A DNA stretch of 15,586 nt, from NCBI GenBank assembly GCA_002450985.1, contig DKBA01000343.1, positions 233-15,818 on the forward strand, given 5' to 3'. Below, piece by piece: positions 1-6,937 of the stretch; position 1 is the first letter of the stretch; every line of letters starts with the position of its first letter. A model generated the notes under the pieces. It worked only from the letters and a program-made list of their open reading frames with translations. It had not been told where the DNA came from and ran no database searches. The DNA is from Acidimicrobiia bacterium UBA6912. GTDB taxonomy: Bacteria > Actinomycetota > Acidimicrobiia > Spongiisociales > UBA5794. Made by a program: the position numbers and the translations under genes.

Positions 1-482
1 GCCCCGGCGCGGTGCGCCCGCTCGATCACATCGGCCACCACCGCCCGGCAGCTCGGGCTCAGGGCGGGAGTGATGCCGGAGAGGTGGACGATGCGTGCCG
101 CTTCGACCACATCCCACGCCACATCGGCGGGCGTCATGTGGCACGCCGCCGACCCGGCGCGGTCGTAGATCACGGTGGTCGGTCGCGGCGCGGCTCCGGT
201 CTCGACGAAGTACACGCCGATACGCTCGTCGTCGGCCCAGACGACGTGATCGACGTCCACGCCGTGGCGCCGCACGTCGGCGGCGGCCCGATGACCGAGT
301 GCGTTCGTGGGGAGCCGGGTGAGCCAGGCGCTGCGGTAGCCCATTCGGGCGACGGCGACCGCCACGTTGGCCTCGGCGCCGCCGACGTGGACGTCGAGAT
401 GGGTGGCGTCCTCCAGCCGGTGGCCGGCCGGTGTGGACAGCCGGATCATCGCCTCGCCGATCCCGACGACGTCGTGACTCAC
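1..482 (-). CDS. PfkB-family carbohydrate kinase, 2-keto-3-deoxygluconate kinase-like (partial)
   Basis: This is the N-terminal 160 residues of a cytoplasmic sugar kinase; the C-terminal half, with the ATP-binding and catalytic GAGD motif, lies beyond the left edge. The reading starts VSHDVVGIGEAMIRLSTP, the usual first strand of ribokinase/PfkB proteins, followed by the substrate-binding GGAEANVAVAVARMG segment (about residues 34-48) and then TRLPTNALGHRAAADVRRHGV, the typical second conserved block. The wording of these blocks is closest to 2-keto-3-deoxygluconate kinases, which phosphorylate KDG in sugar-acid catabolism, but the substrate cannot be fixed from this half. The GTG at 482 was chosen because a GAGGA box lies about 8 bases upstream. 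The gene diverges from the REC-HDOD gene. Family assignment is firm; the substrate is a guess. Confidence 0.85.
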   Translation of the reverse strand, partial: MSHDVVGIGEAMIRLSTPAGHRLEDATHLDVHVGGAEANVAVAVARMGYRSAWLTRLPTNALGHRAAADVRRHGVDVDHVVWADDERIGVYFVETGAAPRPTTVIYDRAGSAACHMTPADVAWDVVEAARIVHLSGITPALSPSCRAVVADVIERAHRAG

Positions 483-802
483 GCCGGCGTCCTCACGAAG
501 CCGTCTGCGCGATCGAGGACACGCCATCCAGGGTCGTCCTTCGGTCGGTCACAGAAGTCCACGCGCTTCGCTTCATCAGGCTGCGGGCGAGCCTAACCGG
601 CGGCTCGATGAGCCTCAGGCCCTTACGCAGCCGGCCTGTCCGCCGACGGTGGTGACACAGCGTGAGCGACCTCGGGATGGAGAGAACTCGGAGTGAGTGA
701 CGGGAACGGCCCAGGCGTGGTGCCGGCAGCCCGCGCCACGGACCCGGGGTGCGGCGTCGTTTGCGTTGGTAGATCCGGCATCGATGGAGGGAACGTACGG
801 CC
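483..802. other. Divergent intergenic region between sugar kinase and REC-HDOD gene
   Basis: This 320-base gap must contain promoters for both flanking genes. I see no -10/-35 pair good enough to call. A small GGCTC-gat-GAGCC hairpin lies at 602-614, and a GGAGGG box about 10 bases before 803 serves the REC-HDOD gene. Open frames across the gap are composition artefacts, being arginine-rich and without domain sense. Confidence 0.5.
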
Positions 803-1993
803 ATGAGACGCAGGAAGATCGTCTTCGTGGACGGGGATGAAGGTTTCCTCGCCGGCATTCGCCGCATGCTGCGGCCCTTCCGCGGCGAGTGGGAGATCGA
901 CTTCTACACGTGGCCGGAGCGGGCGCTCGAGGCGATGGCGGTCGACCGGGCCGACGTCGTCTTCTCCGATCTCCGCCTGCCGGGGATGAACGGCATCCCG
1001 TTCCTCGAGGAGGTGCGCCGGACCCATCCCGACACGGTGCGGGTGGTGCTGTCCGGTGCGGGCGACCAGATCACACGGATCCGCTCGACGGGCGTTGCCC
1101 ACCAGTACCTCGCCAAGCCGTGCGAGCCCGGAGAGCTGGAGTGGGCGGTGCGCCGCGCCGCGGCGCTGCGCAGCCACCTCAACGACATGCAGCTCATCGA
1201 GACCATCGCCGGGACGAAGTCCCTGCCGTCGGCGCCCACCCTCTACCACGAGCTCCTCGAGGAGCTCCGCACCGACGACCCGTCGCTGGCTCGGGTCGGT
1301 GCCATCGTCGCCGCCGATCCCGCGATGACCGCCAAGGTGCTGCAGGTGGTCAACTCGGCATACTTCGGCCTTCGCCGCCAGGTGTCGGACATCAGGCAGG
1401 CCGTGACGCTGCTCGGCACCGACATGATCATGGCGCTCGTGCTCAGCGCCCACCTGTACAGCCTGAAGTCCTTGCGTGGTGAGGAGTTGGAGTACGTCGA
1501 GGCCGTGTGGCGGAAGTCCCTGGCGGTTGCCCAGCTCGCCCGGGCGATCGAGATGATCGACGTCTCGACCCGGGTCCTCGCCGAGGAGGCGTACCTGGCC
1601 GGCATCCTGAGCGGCTGCGGCAAGCTGGTGTTCGCGCTCAACTGGCCAGAGGAGTTCGTCCAGGTAGAGCGCAGCGGGGGCGACGTGGAGCAGGAGCGTG
1701 CGACGTTCGGCTCCGACCATGCGCTCGCCGGGGCCTACCTCCTGTCGCTGTGGGGACTGCCGGATGACGTTGTCGAGGCGGTCGCCTACCACCGTGAGCC
1801 GTCACGGTGTGCCGCCGGCGCGTCGTCGGTGCTGGTCGCCGTCCACGTTGCCAGCGTTCTCGAGGCCCGGCCCGACACGCTGACGCCTCCGGAGTTCGAC
1901 ATGCCCTTCCTCAAGGACGCCGGTCTCCGGCCCCGCATCGGCCAGTGGATGGCCGTCGCCGACGAGATCACCTACGAGCGCGAGTTCGCCTGA
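803..1993 (+). CDS. REC-HDOD response regulator-like signalling protein
   Basis: A 396-residue cytoplasmic signalling protein with an N-terminal receiver domain and a C-terminal HDOD domain. The receiver (about 4-122) has the acidic pair D10 and D12, the phospho-acceptor D56 in FSDLRLPGMNG, S84 and K105 in YLAKP, so it should accept phosphate from a histidine kinase. The HDOD domain (about 138-345) shows LPSAPTLYHELLEEL, IVAADPAMTAKVLQVVNSAYFG and the late AGAYLLSLWGLPDDVVEAV-YH block. Where true HD phosphohydrolases have HDIGK, it reads SGCGK (270-274), so hydrolase activity is unlikely; HDOD domains generally act as interaction modules in stress and cyclic-nucleotide signalling. The ATG follows a GGAGGG box. 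No kinase or GGDEF/EAL partner is adjacent, so its pathway cannot be read from context. Confidence 0.93.
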   Translation: MRRRKIVFVDGDEGFLAGIRRMLRPFRGEWEIDFYTWPERALEAMAVDRADVVFSDLRLPGMNGIPFLEEVRRTHPDTVRVVLSGAGDQITRIRSTGVAHQYLAKPCEPGELEWAVRRAAALRSHLNDMQLIETIAGTKSLPSAPTLYHELLEELRTDDPSLARVGAIVAADPAMTAKVLQVVNSAYFGLRRQVSDIRQAVTLLGTDMIMALVLSAHLYSLKSLRGEELEYVEAVWRKSLAVAQLARAIEMIDVSTRVLAEEAYLAGILSGCGKLVFALNWPEEFVQVERSGGDVEQERATFGSDHALAGAYLLSLWGLPDDVVEAVAYHREPSRCAAGASSVLVAVHVASVLEARPDTLTPPEFDMPFLKDAGLRPRIGQWMAVADEITYEREFA

Positions 1994-2071
1994 GGCGAGC
2001 GGGTCCATTGAATTCGCCGGCCATTGCCACGGTCTGGGCACCGGGGAAACTCGCCGCCGGGGAACTCACCT

Positions 2072-2521
2072 TCATCTCGGGAATCTCGATCTCGATCTCG
2101 GTCTCGATGGTGGTTGCTGTCCGGGTTGGGATCGTGGAAGAAGGCCCGCGCCCTTCAGATCGATCCGCGCCGTGGCCGTGAGGCTGGGCATTGCGGGATC
2201 GGTTGCGATCACCTCGAAGGAGACCTTCTTCGACTTCTTGCCGGCGTCGACCGGCTTGTCGTCGTCGTACGGGCGACGCACGAGCGGGAAGGCGGAGACG
2301 TCGGAGCTCCGGCGCTTGTCAGTCCTGTCCTTTCTCTGGGTCGGGCCCGGTGGCAGCTCGAGCACGACGTCGCACGTGCTTACGGTGTCGTGGCGGCGAC
2401 GACAGGTCTTCATCGTCAAGTTTGGGGTTCTTCGACACCTGCCGACCGCGGTGTGCAGCGTGCTCCACTCGGCTCGAGAGCGCCTCAGGGGCGCGTCGGC
2501 AGCGTTCTCTTCGGCGTCCAT
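2072..2521 (-). CDS. Possible small hypothetical protein
   Basis: An unrecognised 149-codon minus-strand frame downstream of the C25-like gene. Support is compositional: third codon positions are mostly G or C through the middle of the frame, and the stretch KKVSFEVIATDPAMPSLT reads like a beta-strand-rich protein segment. Against it, none of the candidate ATGs (2545, 2521, 2413) has a convincing ribosome binding site, the 2545 start lies inside the peptidase terminator hairpin, and the last 25 or so codons collapse into an Arg/Ser/Pro tail encoded by the hexanucleotide repeat. Over that tail another frame has better codon use (ATTIETEIEIEIPEMKV), which could mean an old frameshift. It may be a gene remnant or chance. 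Confidence 0.25.
   Translation of the reverse strand: MDAEENAADAPLRRSRAEWSTLHTAVGRCRRTPNLTMKTCRRRHDTVSTCDVVLELPPGPTQRKDRTDKRRSSDVSAFPLVRRPYDDDKPVDAGKKSKKVSFEVIATDPAMPSLTATARIDLKGAGLLPRSQPGQQPPSRPRSRSRFPR
2083..2106. repeat. ATCTCG hexanucleotide tandem repeat
   Basis: Three exact copies of ATCTCG stand head to tail, followed by a fourth with one change (GTCTCG); a further single copy lies at 2074-2079. As a six-base unit, copy-number change would not shift a reading frame. Confidence 0.8.
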
Positions 2522-2528
2522 GGGGCGC

Positions 2529-2562
2529 ATCGGGGACGGGAACATAGGCTCCCGGCCCCGAT
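2529..2562 (-). terminator. Hairpin terminator of the C25-like peptidase gene
   Basis: A 7-bp outer stem (ATCGGGG/CCCCGAT), one mismatch and a 5-bp inner stem (CGGGA/TCCCG) enclose an 8-base loop, starting about 11 bases after the peptidase stop codon. There is no U-tract, which is common for terminator-like hairpins in GC-rich actinobacteria. Confidence 0.6.
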
Positions 2563-2573
2563 TCGGACCGACG

Positions 2574-4241
2574 TCACACGGTGTAGGTGAAGTACCTCCA
2601 TGGCGACCAGGAGCAGGTCTGGCCGTCGATCGTGGCGCGCACGCGCCACCGGCCCCGCTGCATGCCCACGAACGTGTGGGTGACAGTGTTCCCGGTGATG
2701 TTCGTGTAGACGACGCCGCTCTGGTTGACGGCTTCCGCCCACTTCCCGCCGTTGACCGCACCGAAGGCGTCGACCTCAACCGTGTACGTGGCGCCCGGGA
2801 TGTTCACCGGGTCCCACCGCAGCTGCATCGTGCGCGGCCACTGGTCGAAGACGTCGTTCGGCTGGGGCTGCTCCAGCTGCGGGACCGCACCCTTCCACCA
2901 CGTGAGCGTTGGATCGCCGAGCAGCACGAGCCCGTAGAACCAGCGCCGCTCGAACAGATCGTGGCTCGGGCCGCGGGCCTGCCACCACTTGAGGAAGGCG
3001 TCGCCGATGCAGTCGCCCTTGCCGAGTGGGCCGTAGAAGTCCTCGAAGAACAGCATGGACCCAGACTTGGCGCTGGCCACTGCGGCGAGTCCATGATTGA
3101 CACCGCCGCCGGCCTTGTCGAACACGTACCAGCCGGCGAGGTAGTCGCTTGCCGTGTACTTGCCCGGGCCGCAGCAGAACAGGTTGTAGAAGTGTGCGTT
3201 CGGCGGATTGACATCCCTGAAGTACGCAGTGTTGATCGATTCGTGCCCTGTCGACACCTTGAAGCCGTGGGAGTGCACCGACGAGTGAGCACACAGCTGC
3301 ACCCACGACCGCAACGTGTTGACCTCGCTCTTGTACAAGTCGGCGTCGGTGACGTCCGGTGCGTTGTGCACCGTGATCTCCGATGCCGGGAACTGCAGGT
3401 CGAGGGCGCAATCGTGGAAGCCCTGCCAATCGTCGTCTGGGTACGCGAGCGCTGAGCGTGCGTGCCCGAGATTGCCGAGCCGGAACTCGTGGTTGCGGGC
3501 GAAGTAGTCCATCAGCATCTTGGCGTCGTTGCCGCCCATCGTGGGGGCGTAGACCCGACCGATCCAGATCTCCGGATCGACGTTCCTCCCGTGGCTGTTG
3601 AACATCCCGTCGTTGTCGGCGTCGACCCACGCTCCATTGAGGTCCATGTAGTACAGATCGCACGGAAACTCGGAGTGGTTGTCGTGGAAGTCGTCGTCCA
3701 TCTCGAACCACGGGGCGGCGATCCCTCCCACGAGCACCGCACCGACAGGGCGTCGGCGGCGGATGTATCGCCGGATCTCAGGCGGCGTCGCCGCGTGCAC
3801 CACATGCACGGTGGCCCAGTATCCGTCGCGAGCGAGGTCGAGCACGTATGTCTCGATGCTCGGGGCGATGTCGGTGTACACGTCCTCGGCGACGAGCACC
3901 AGCACCTTGCCGTGCGGATACAGCCACGGTACGTAGTGGTTGCGGTAGCCCTCGTCCTTGGGGAACTTGGGTCTCGCGGTGGTGACGATGCGGAAACGCC
4001 GGCGCGCCAACGCGGCGCGGTCCCGCTTGTAATCGGCGAAGGGATGCTCCTCCTCCTCGAGGAACTCCAGGTTGCGCACCTCGCGGTAGGCGTCTCGAAG
4101 CTTGTAGCGATCTGCGAGGGCGCCGAGCTCCACCCGGGTGTGGTCCTCGTCGAACGCCACCCGCATCTCGCTGCCCGCCGTGAACCTCTCTCGCTCACCG
4201 AGCGCCGGTAGCTCGCGCCCCTTCATCTTCTTTCTGGGCAT
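2574..4241 (-). CDS. Gingipain/caspase-fold (C25-like) cysteine peptidase with C-terminal FN3-like domain
   Basis: A 555-residue predicted cysteine peptidase of the caspase-haemoglobinase fold. Features resembling the C25 (gingipain) family are VGAVLVGGIAAPWFE (166-180), an acidic DLYYMDLNGAWVDADNDG block (195-212), DPEIWIGRV (222-230), a histidine cluster CAHSSVHSHGF (317-327) with H325-G326 as likely catalytic His, LFCCG (354-358) with C356 or C357 as likely nucleophile, and the closing GLVLLGDPTLTWW (437-449). Residues about 460-555 look like a fibronectin type III beta-sandwich. Unlike secreted gingipains there is no signal peptide: the start MPRKKMKGRELPALGE is charged, and its ATG has a GAGGAGGA box about 6 bases upstream, so the start is firm. 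It lies downstream of a C1A peptidase but is separated by a terminator. Catalytic residues are assigned by eye; cytosolic location is inference. Confidence 0.8.
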   Translation of the reverse strand: MPRKKMKGRELPALGERERFTAGSEMRVAFDEDHTRVELGALADRYKLRDAYREVRNLEFLEEEEHPFADYKRDRAALARRRFRIVTTARPKFPKDEGYRNHYVPWLYPHGKVLVLVAEDVYTDIAPSIETYVLDLARDGYWATVHVVHAATPPEIRRYIRRRRPVGAVLVGGIAAPWFEMDDDFHDNHSEFPCDLYYMDLNGAWVDADNDGMFNSHGRNVDPEIWIGRVYAPTMGGNDAKMLMDYFARNHEFRLGNLGHARSALAYPDDDWQGFHDCALDLQFPASEITVHNAPDVTDADLYKSEVNTLRSWVQLCAHSSVHSHGFKVSTGHESINTAYFRDVNPPNAHFYNLFCCGPGKYTASDYLAGWYVFDKAGGGVNHGLAAVASAKSGSMLFFEDFYGPLGKGDCIGDAFLKWWQARGPSHDLFERRWFYGLVLLGDPTLTWWKGAVPQLEQPQPNDVFDQWPRTMQLRWDPVNIPGATYTVEVDAFGAVNGGKWAEAVNQSGVVYTNITGNTVTHTFVGMQRGRWRVRATIDGQTCSWSPWRYFTYTV

Positions 4242-4589
4242 CAGCCTTCCTCCTCTGTCGGCAGGAGCCGGGAGGCCGGCCCGTCACGTCGGTGGACTCG
4301 GGTTCAGGCGCGGTTCTCCCCTCCCGCACGTCATCGGAACAACGAGGTATCACCCCCTCGGCGCTGCGCCGGGAAACCGAAGAATGGGCCATTCCGCAGC
4401 GCCGGACAGCCAACCACAGTGTCGGGTGCCCGGCTGGTCGGCGATAGGGGCTGGATGGCCCCGGTGGGTCCCGACATGGTGGAGTACGACGCAACGGCTC
4501 GCTCGAGCCGGCAGTACGTTGGCGGTTGTGCGGTGCATCACGAGGTCTGGGTGAGCGGAGGGGCACCACTCGCCCCTCCGCTCAGGCCG
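4242..4589. other. Intergenic gap between the two peptidase genes
   Basis: These 348 bases hold the C1A gene's terminator hairpin (4553-4583) and presumably a promoter for the C25-like gene, which I cannot pinpoint. The open frames crossing it lack start signals and recognisable domains. Confidence 0.5.
4553..4583 (-). terminator. Strong hairpin terminator of the C1A peptidase gene
   Basis: A perfect 12-bp stem (GAGCGGAGGGGC paired with GCCCCTCCGCTC) with a 7-base loop begins 7 bases beyond the peptidase stop codon. No U-tract follows. Its perfection and position make termination the natural reading, and it argues that the C25-like gene downstream has its own promoter. Confidence 0.75.
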
Positions 4590-5540
4590 TCACAGACCGA
4601 ACTCCCCCAACTCCAGCCACTCGCACTTGGTGAGATTCCACCAGTCCACGGCCTGGCTCGTCACGATGTAGTCGTACGGCAGCCACCCGTAGCCGCGTTC
4701 CGTGCCGTGCTCGGGCGGCACGCAGCCCCAATCCGTGCCCCACGAGTTCTTGAACAGGATCGCCCCCTTGGTCCTCGGACCATGCGGGTTCGTGTTCGTG
4801 ATGACCTTGTCGTCGTCGTAGCCGACCGCCAGGACGGCATGGCCGCCGATCCTCGACTCCTGAGGAGCCGGGAAGGGAACCTCGCCGGAAGCGCCGGCCT
4901 GGCCGATCGACTGGTACACGCTGAAGCCGAACATGAGGGGCCAGCCGATCGCCAGCATCATCTTGATGCGGACGAGCAACGGCAGCTTGGTGGTCACACC
5001 GTCGAGCCGGTGGTAGATGAGACCCTGGTAGTTCTGCGCAAACGAATACAGAAAGGCCGAGGGCTCGTCATCGAACGCAGGCCCCGTGGTGTAGGGCAGG
5101 TAGTGCTCCGGAGGCGCGCCGAATGCGGCGAGCGCCGCCATCGTCGTCCGGCAGAAGGCGCCGGTGTCGCCGGTCCATCCCAGCAGGTTCCGGGTCGCCT
5201 TGTAGACGAAGCGGTTCGACGCATCGACGTGCTTCCCGTGCACGCGTCGCTGGTAGTACTCGAGCAGTCCGACGCCCGCCTGCGCCGTGCAGGAGCCCAA
5301 GGAGCCCTGGTCCTGGACCGGTGAGCAGAATCGAACGTTGCGGAAGCTCTCCTTTGGTGGCGGGTACGGGAACGTGATCTTCGTCAGCACATCGCTGAGC
5401 GCGGCGCGCTGTTCGAGCGGCTTCTCCATGACCACGGCCTCAGCGGACATGGCGTCACTCGACTCGGGCAAGTCGAGGAAGTAGTCACGGATGTCGGGGG
5501 CGTCACGAAGCCAGCCGAAGCCGTGTGGTGTCTCGGGCAT
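4590..5540 (-). CDS. Papain-like (C1A) cysteine peptidase
   Basis: A 316-residue papain-family peptidase with all four active-site positions: Q78 (oxyanion hole) and nucleophile C84 in PVQDQGSLGSCTAQAG, H234 in IGGHAVLAVGYDDD, and N265 in ILFKNSWGTDWG. The N-terminal segment GFGWLRDAPDIRDYF is common in bacterial members of this family and stands where a short propeptide would be. There is no signal peptide, so the product is predicted cytosolic or exported by a non-Sec route. The ATG at 5540 was preferred over upstream starts because a GAGGAGGA box lies about 6 bases before it; the longer frame to 5654 adds only low-complexity residues. The gene ends in a 12-bp hairpin and is followed by a second cysteine peptidase of a different fold. 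Family is firm; substrate is unknown. Confidence 0.9.
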   Translation of the reverse strand: MPETPHGFGWLRDAPDIRDYFLDLPESSDAMSAEAVVMEKPLEQRAALSDVLTKITFPYPPPKESFRNVRFCSPVQDQGSLGSCTAQAGVGLLEYYQRRVHGKHVDASNRFVYKATRNLLGWTGDTGAFCRTTMAALAAFGAPPEHYLPYTTGPAFDDEPSAFLYSFAQNYQGLIYHRLDGVTTKLPLLVRIKMMLAIGWPLMFGFSVYQSIGQAGASGEVPFPAPQESRIGGHAVLAVGYDDDKVITNTNPHGPRTKGAILFKNSWGTDWGCVPPEHGTERGYGWLPYDYIVTSQAVDWWNLTKCEWLELGEFGL

Positions 5541-5682
5541 CGTTGAGTCCTCCTCGGTAGGTGCAGCATCGAACGATGAGAGGTCAGACGCACCACCTCC
5601 GCTCATGATCGCCATCGTCGGCCCACGCCGACGACCCCCACACGGCCCCCTCAAGGCCGATCGTCCCGCCGCCGAGCCCTGC

Positions 5683-5704
5683 CGGGCCAGGGCCGTTTGG
5701 CCCG
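5683..5704 (-). terminator. Possible hairpin downstream of the EEP gene
   Basis: A 7-bp stem (CGGGCCA/TGGCCCG) with an 8-base loop lies in the 251-base gap between the EEP gene and the C1A gene, about 88 bases after the EEP stop. In such GC-rich DNA a stem of this size can arise by chance, and the distance from the stop is long. Confidence 0.3.
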
Positions 5705-5791
5705 CTCCCGGTCCCGTCGCGGCCCGGAGTCGGTCCTGCGGCGCGAATGGCGGTTACCCGGAATGCGTGCGCCGTCCGCCCAGATGCGTGG

Positions 5792-6808
5792 TCATACCCC
5801 GCCGTGCTTGGGACGGAGCAGGAACTCCACCCAGAGCGGCAGGTGATCGGAGATGCGGTACGAGAGCTGCTGCCGTGTCAGCGCCTGGTTGCGCAGGCAG
5901 TGCGGCACGAAGTCGAAACTGCCGGCATGGTGCCGATAATCGAGCGACAACCGCGGGATCTTCCCTTGGTCCTCCGTGAACCATGCGATCTGGTCGTAGT
6001 GGCTGTGCTTCGTCTCCGGGAAGATCGTGCGCTCGACGTCGTCCAACTCCTCTGGGGTGCGCAGCCCGCGGCTGATGAGCGCCTGGTACAGCCGGTCGCC
6101 TTTGTGCCTGATGTTGAAGTCGCCGAGGACGATCATGTTGTGCTGGCGGTCGTCCTTGGCAAGACGTGCGGACCAATCGGCCAGCCAATCGGCAATGGTC
6201 TGGATCTCCCGCTGGCGCTCGGAGGTGTCCGCCCTTCTTCCGTAGTAGATGTGTACCGTGATCAGCATCAACGTGATACCGGCCGCGTAGAACGTCACTG
6301 CATAGGGTGTTCGCGCAAACTGCCGGTCGAGGCTGGTCTTCTTCACGCGGGCCTTCTTGAGAGTCTCCTCCGGGATCACGATCTCGGCTGCAAGGCCGCA
6401 CGGCTTGACGCGCCGGGTATCGAAGACAAACGCCATACGCTCGTCGTTTCCGAGCCGGCCTCGGCATTCGTCGGTGAGGATGACCCCCCAATGCGGGTCG
6501 GGGTCGTTGAGTACCTTCAGCGTGTGGCGGAGCGCACGAAGGTCACCTCTCACTTCTTGGAGGGCCACGACATCGAAGTGTGACAGGATCTCGGCGATGC
6601 AGCGGATCGAGTGGAAATCCCGTCGGGGCGTATCGTCGGGTTTCGAGTGCCACTGCTTCGTGAGCCCCCCGAAGGCGCGCAGGTTCCACGTTGCGATGAG
6701 GAGGTTGTGGTCCACCTCCCGTTCGGGAACGTCCTTGTCCAGGGCGATGCGCAGGTCCTGGAGCTCGTCGCAGATCACCTTGGGTGGTCGGTCGGTGACC
6801 TTCACCAT
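5792..6808 (-). CDS. Endonuclease/exonuclease/phosphatase (EEP) family protein
   Basis: A 338-residue metal-dependent phosphoesterase of the EEP (DNase I/exonuclease III-like) fold. All core motifs are visible: IATWNLRAFG (N42), VVALQEVRGD (metal-binding E85), DERMAFVFDT, TVHIYYG (H186), VLGDFNI (D230, N232), a late YDQIAWF (D272) and the terminal ISDHLPLWVEF with the catalytic D321-H322 pair. Members cleave DNA, RNA, phosphoinositides or sphingomyelin; the sequence does not decide which. There is no signal peptide, unlike many secreted nucleases and sphingomyelinases, so an intracellular role is inferred. The ATG at 6808 follows a GAGGGGAG box; the frame extends 15 codons further up without a better start. 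It lies between the DUF2235 gene (129 bases upstream) and the C1A peptidase gene. Confidence 0.9.
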   Translation of the reverse strand: MVKVTDRPPKVICDELQDLRIALDKDVPEREVDHNLLIATWNLRAFGGLTKQWHSKPDDTPRRDFHSIRCIAEILSHFDVVALQEVRGDLRALRHTLKVLNDPDPHWGVILTDECRGRLGNDERMAFVFDTRRVKPCGLAAEIVIPEETLKKARVKKTSLDRQFARTPYAVTFYAAGITLMLITVHIYYGRRADTSERQREIQTIADWLADWSARLAKDDRQHNMIVLGDFNIRHKGDRLYQALISRGLRTPEELDDVERTIFPETKHSHYDQIAWFTEDQGKIPRLSLDYRHHAGSFDFVPHCLRNQALTRQQLSYRISDHLPLWVEFLLRPKHGGV

Positions 6809-6909
6809 TGCAGCTCCCCTCTGCAGGCGCAGCTCCAGTATCGGGCTGCGCAACCTGCGGTCGGTAGGGACGAATGACCCCCAGCCGGCTCGGGCCTGCG
6901 GGATGACCG

Positions 6910-6927
6910 GGGGCTCAGCCGAGCCCC
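6910..6927 (-). terminator. Hairpin downstream of the DUF2235 gene
   Basis: A 7-bp stem (GGGGCTC/GAGCCCC) with a 4-base loop lies 10 bases beyond the DUF2235 stop codon. It has no U-tract but is well placed as a terminator or mRNA 3'-end stabiliser. Confidence 0.5.
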
Positions 6928-6937
6928 TGCCTTTCCA

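Larger units (their letters stand above)
1994..2573. other. Convergent intergenic region with low-complexity repeats
   Basis: The 580 bases between the convergent REC-HDOD and C25-like genes contain near-direct repeats (2041-2054 and 2057-2069), a hexanucleotide tandem repeat (2083-2106), a strong hairpin behind the peptidase gene (2529-2562) and one weak minus-strand ORF, listed separately. I see no plus-strand gene with a start signal or domain. Confidence 0.5.

Noticed and set aside
623..1792. Long open frame on the minus strand
   Set aside because: It is antisense to the REC-HDOD gene, is His/Arg/Leu-rich without domain sense, and arises from GC-rich codon use of the real gene.
2237..2252. 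Short match to the 3' part of tRNA-Phe (GCCGGCGTCGA), considered as an attachment site bounding an island
   Set aside because: Only 11 bases match in GC-rich DNA, the match does not reach the tRNA 3' end, and no integrase gene is present.
4195..4569. Minus-strand 124-codon frame between the two peptidase genes
   Set aside because: It includes the C1A terminator hairpin, has no ribosome binding site, overlaps the firm start of the C25-like gene and has Arg/Pro-rich composition.
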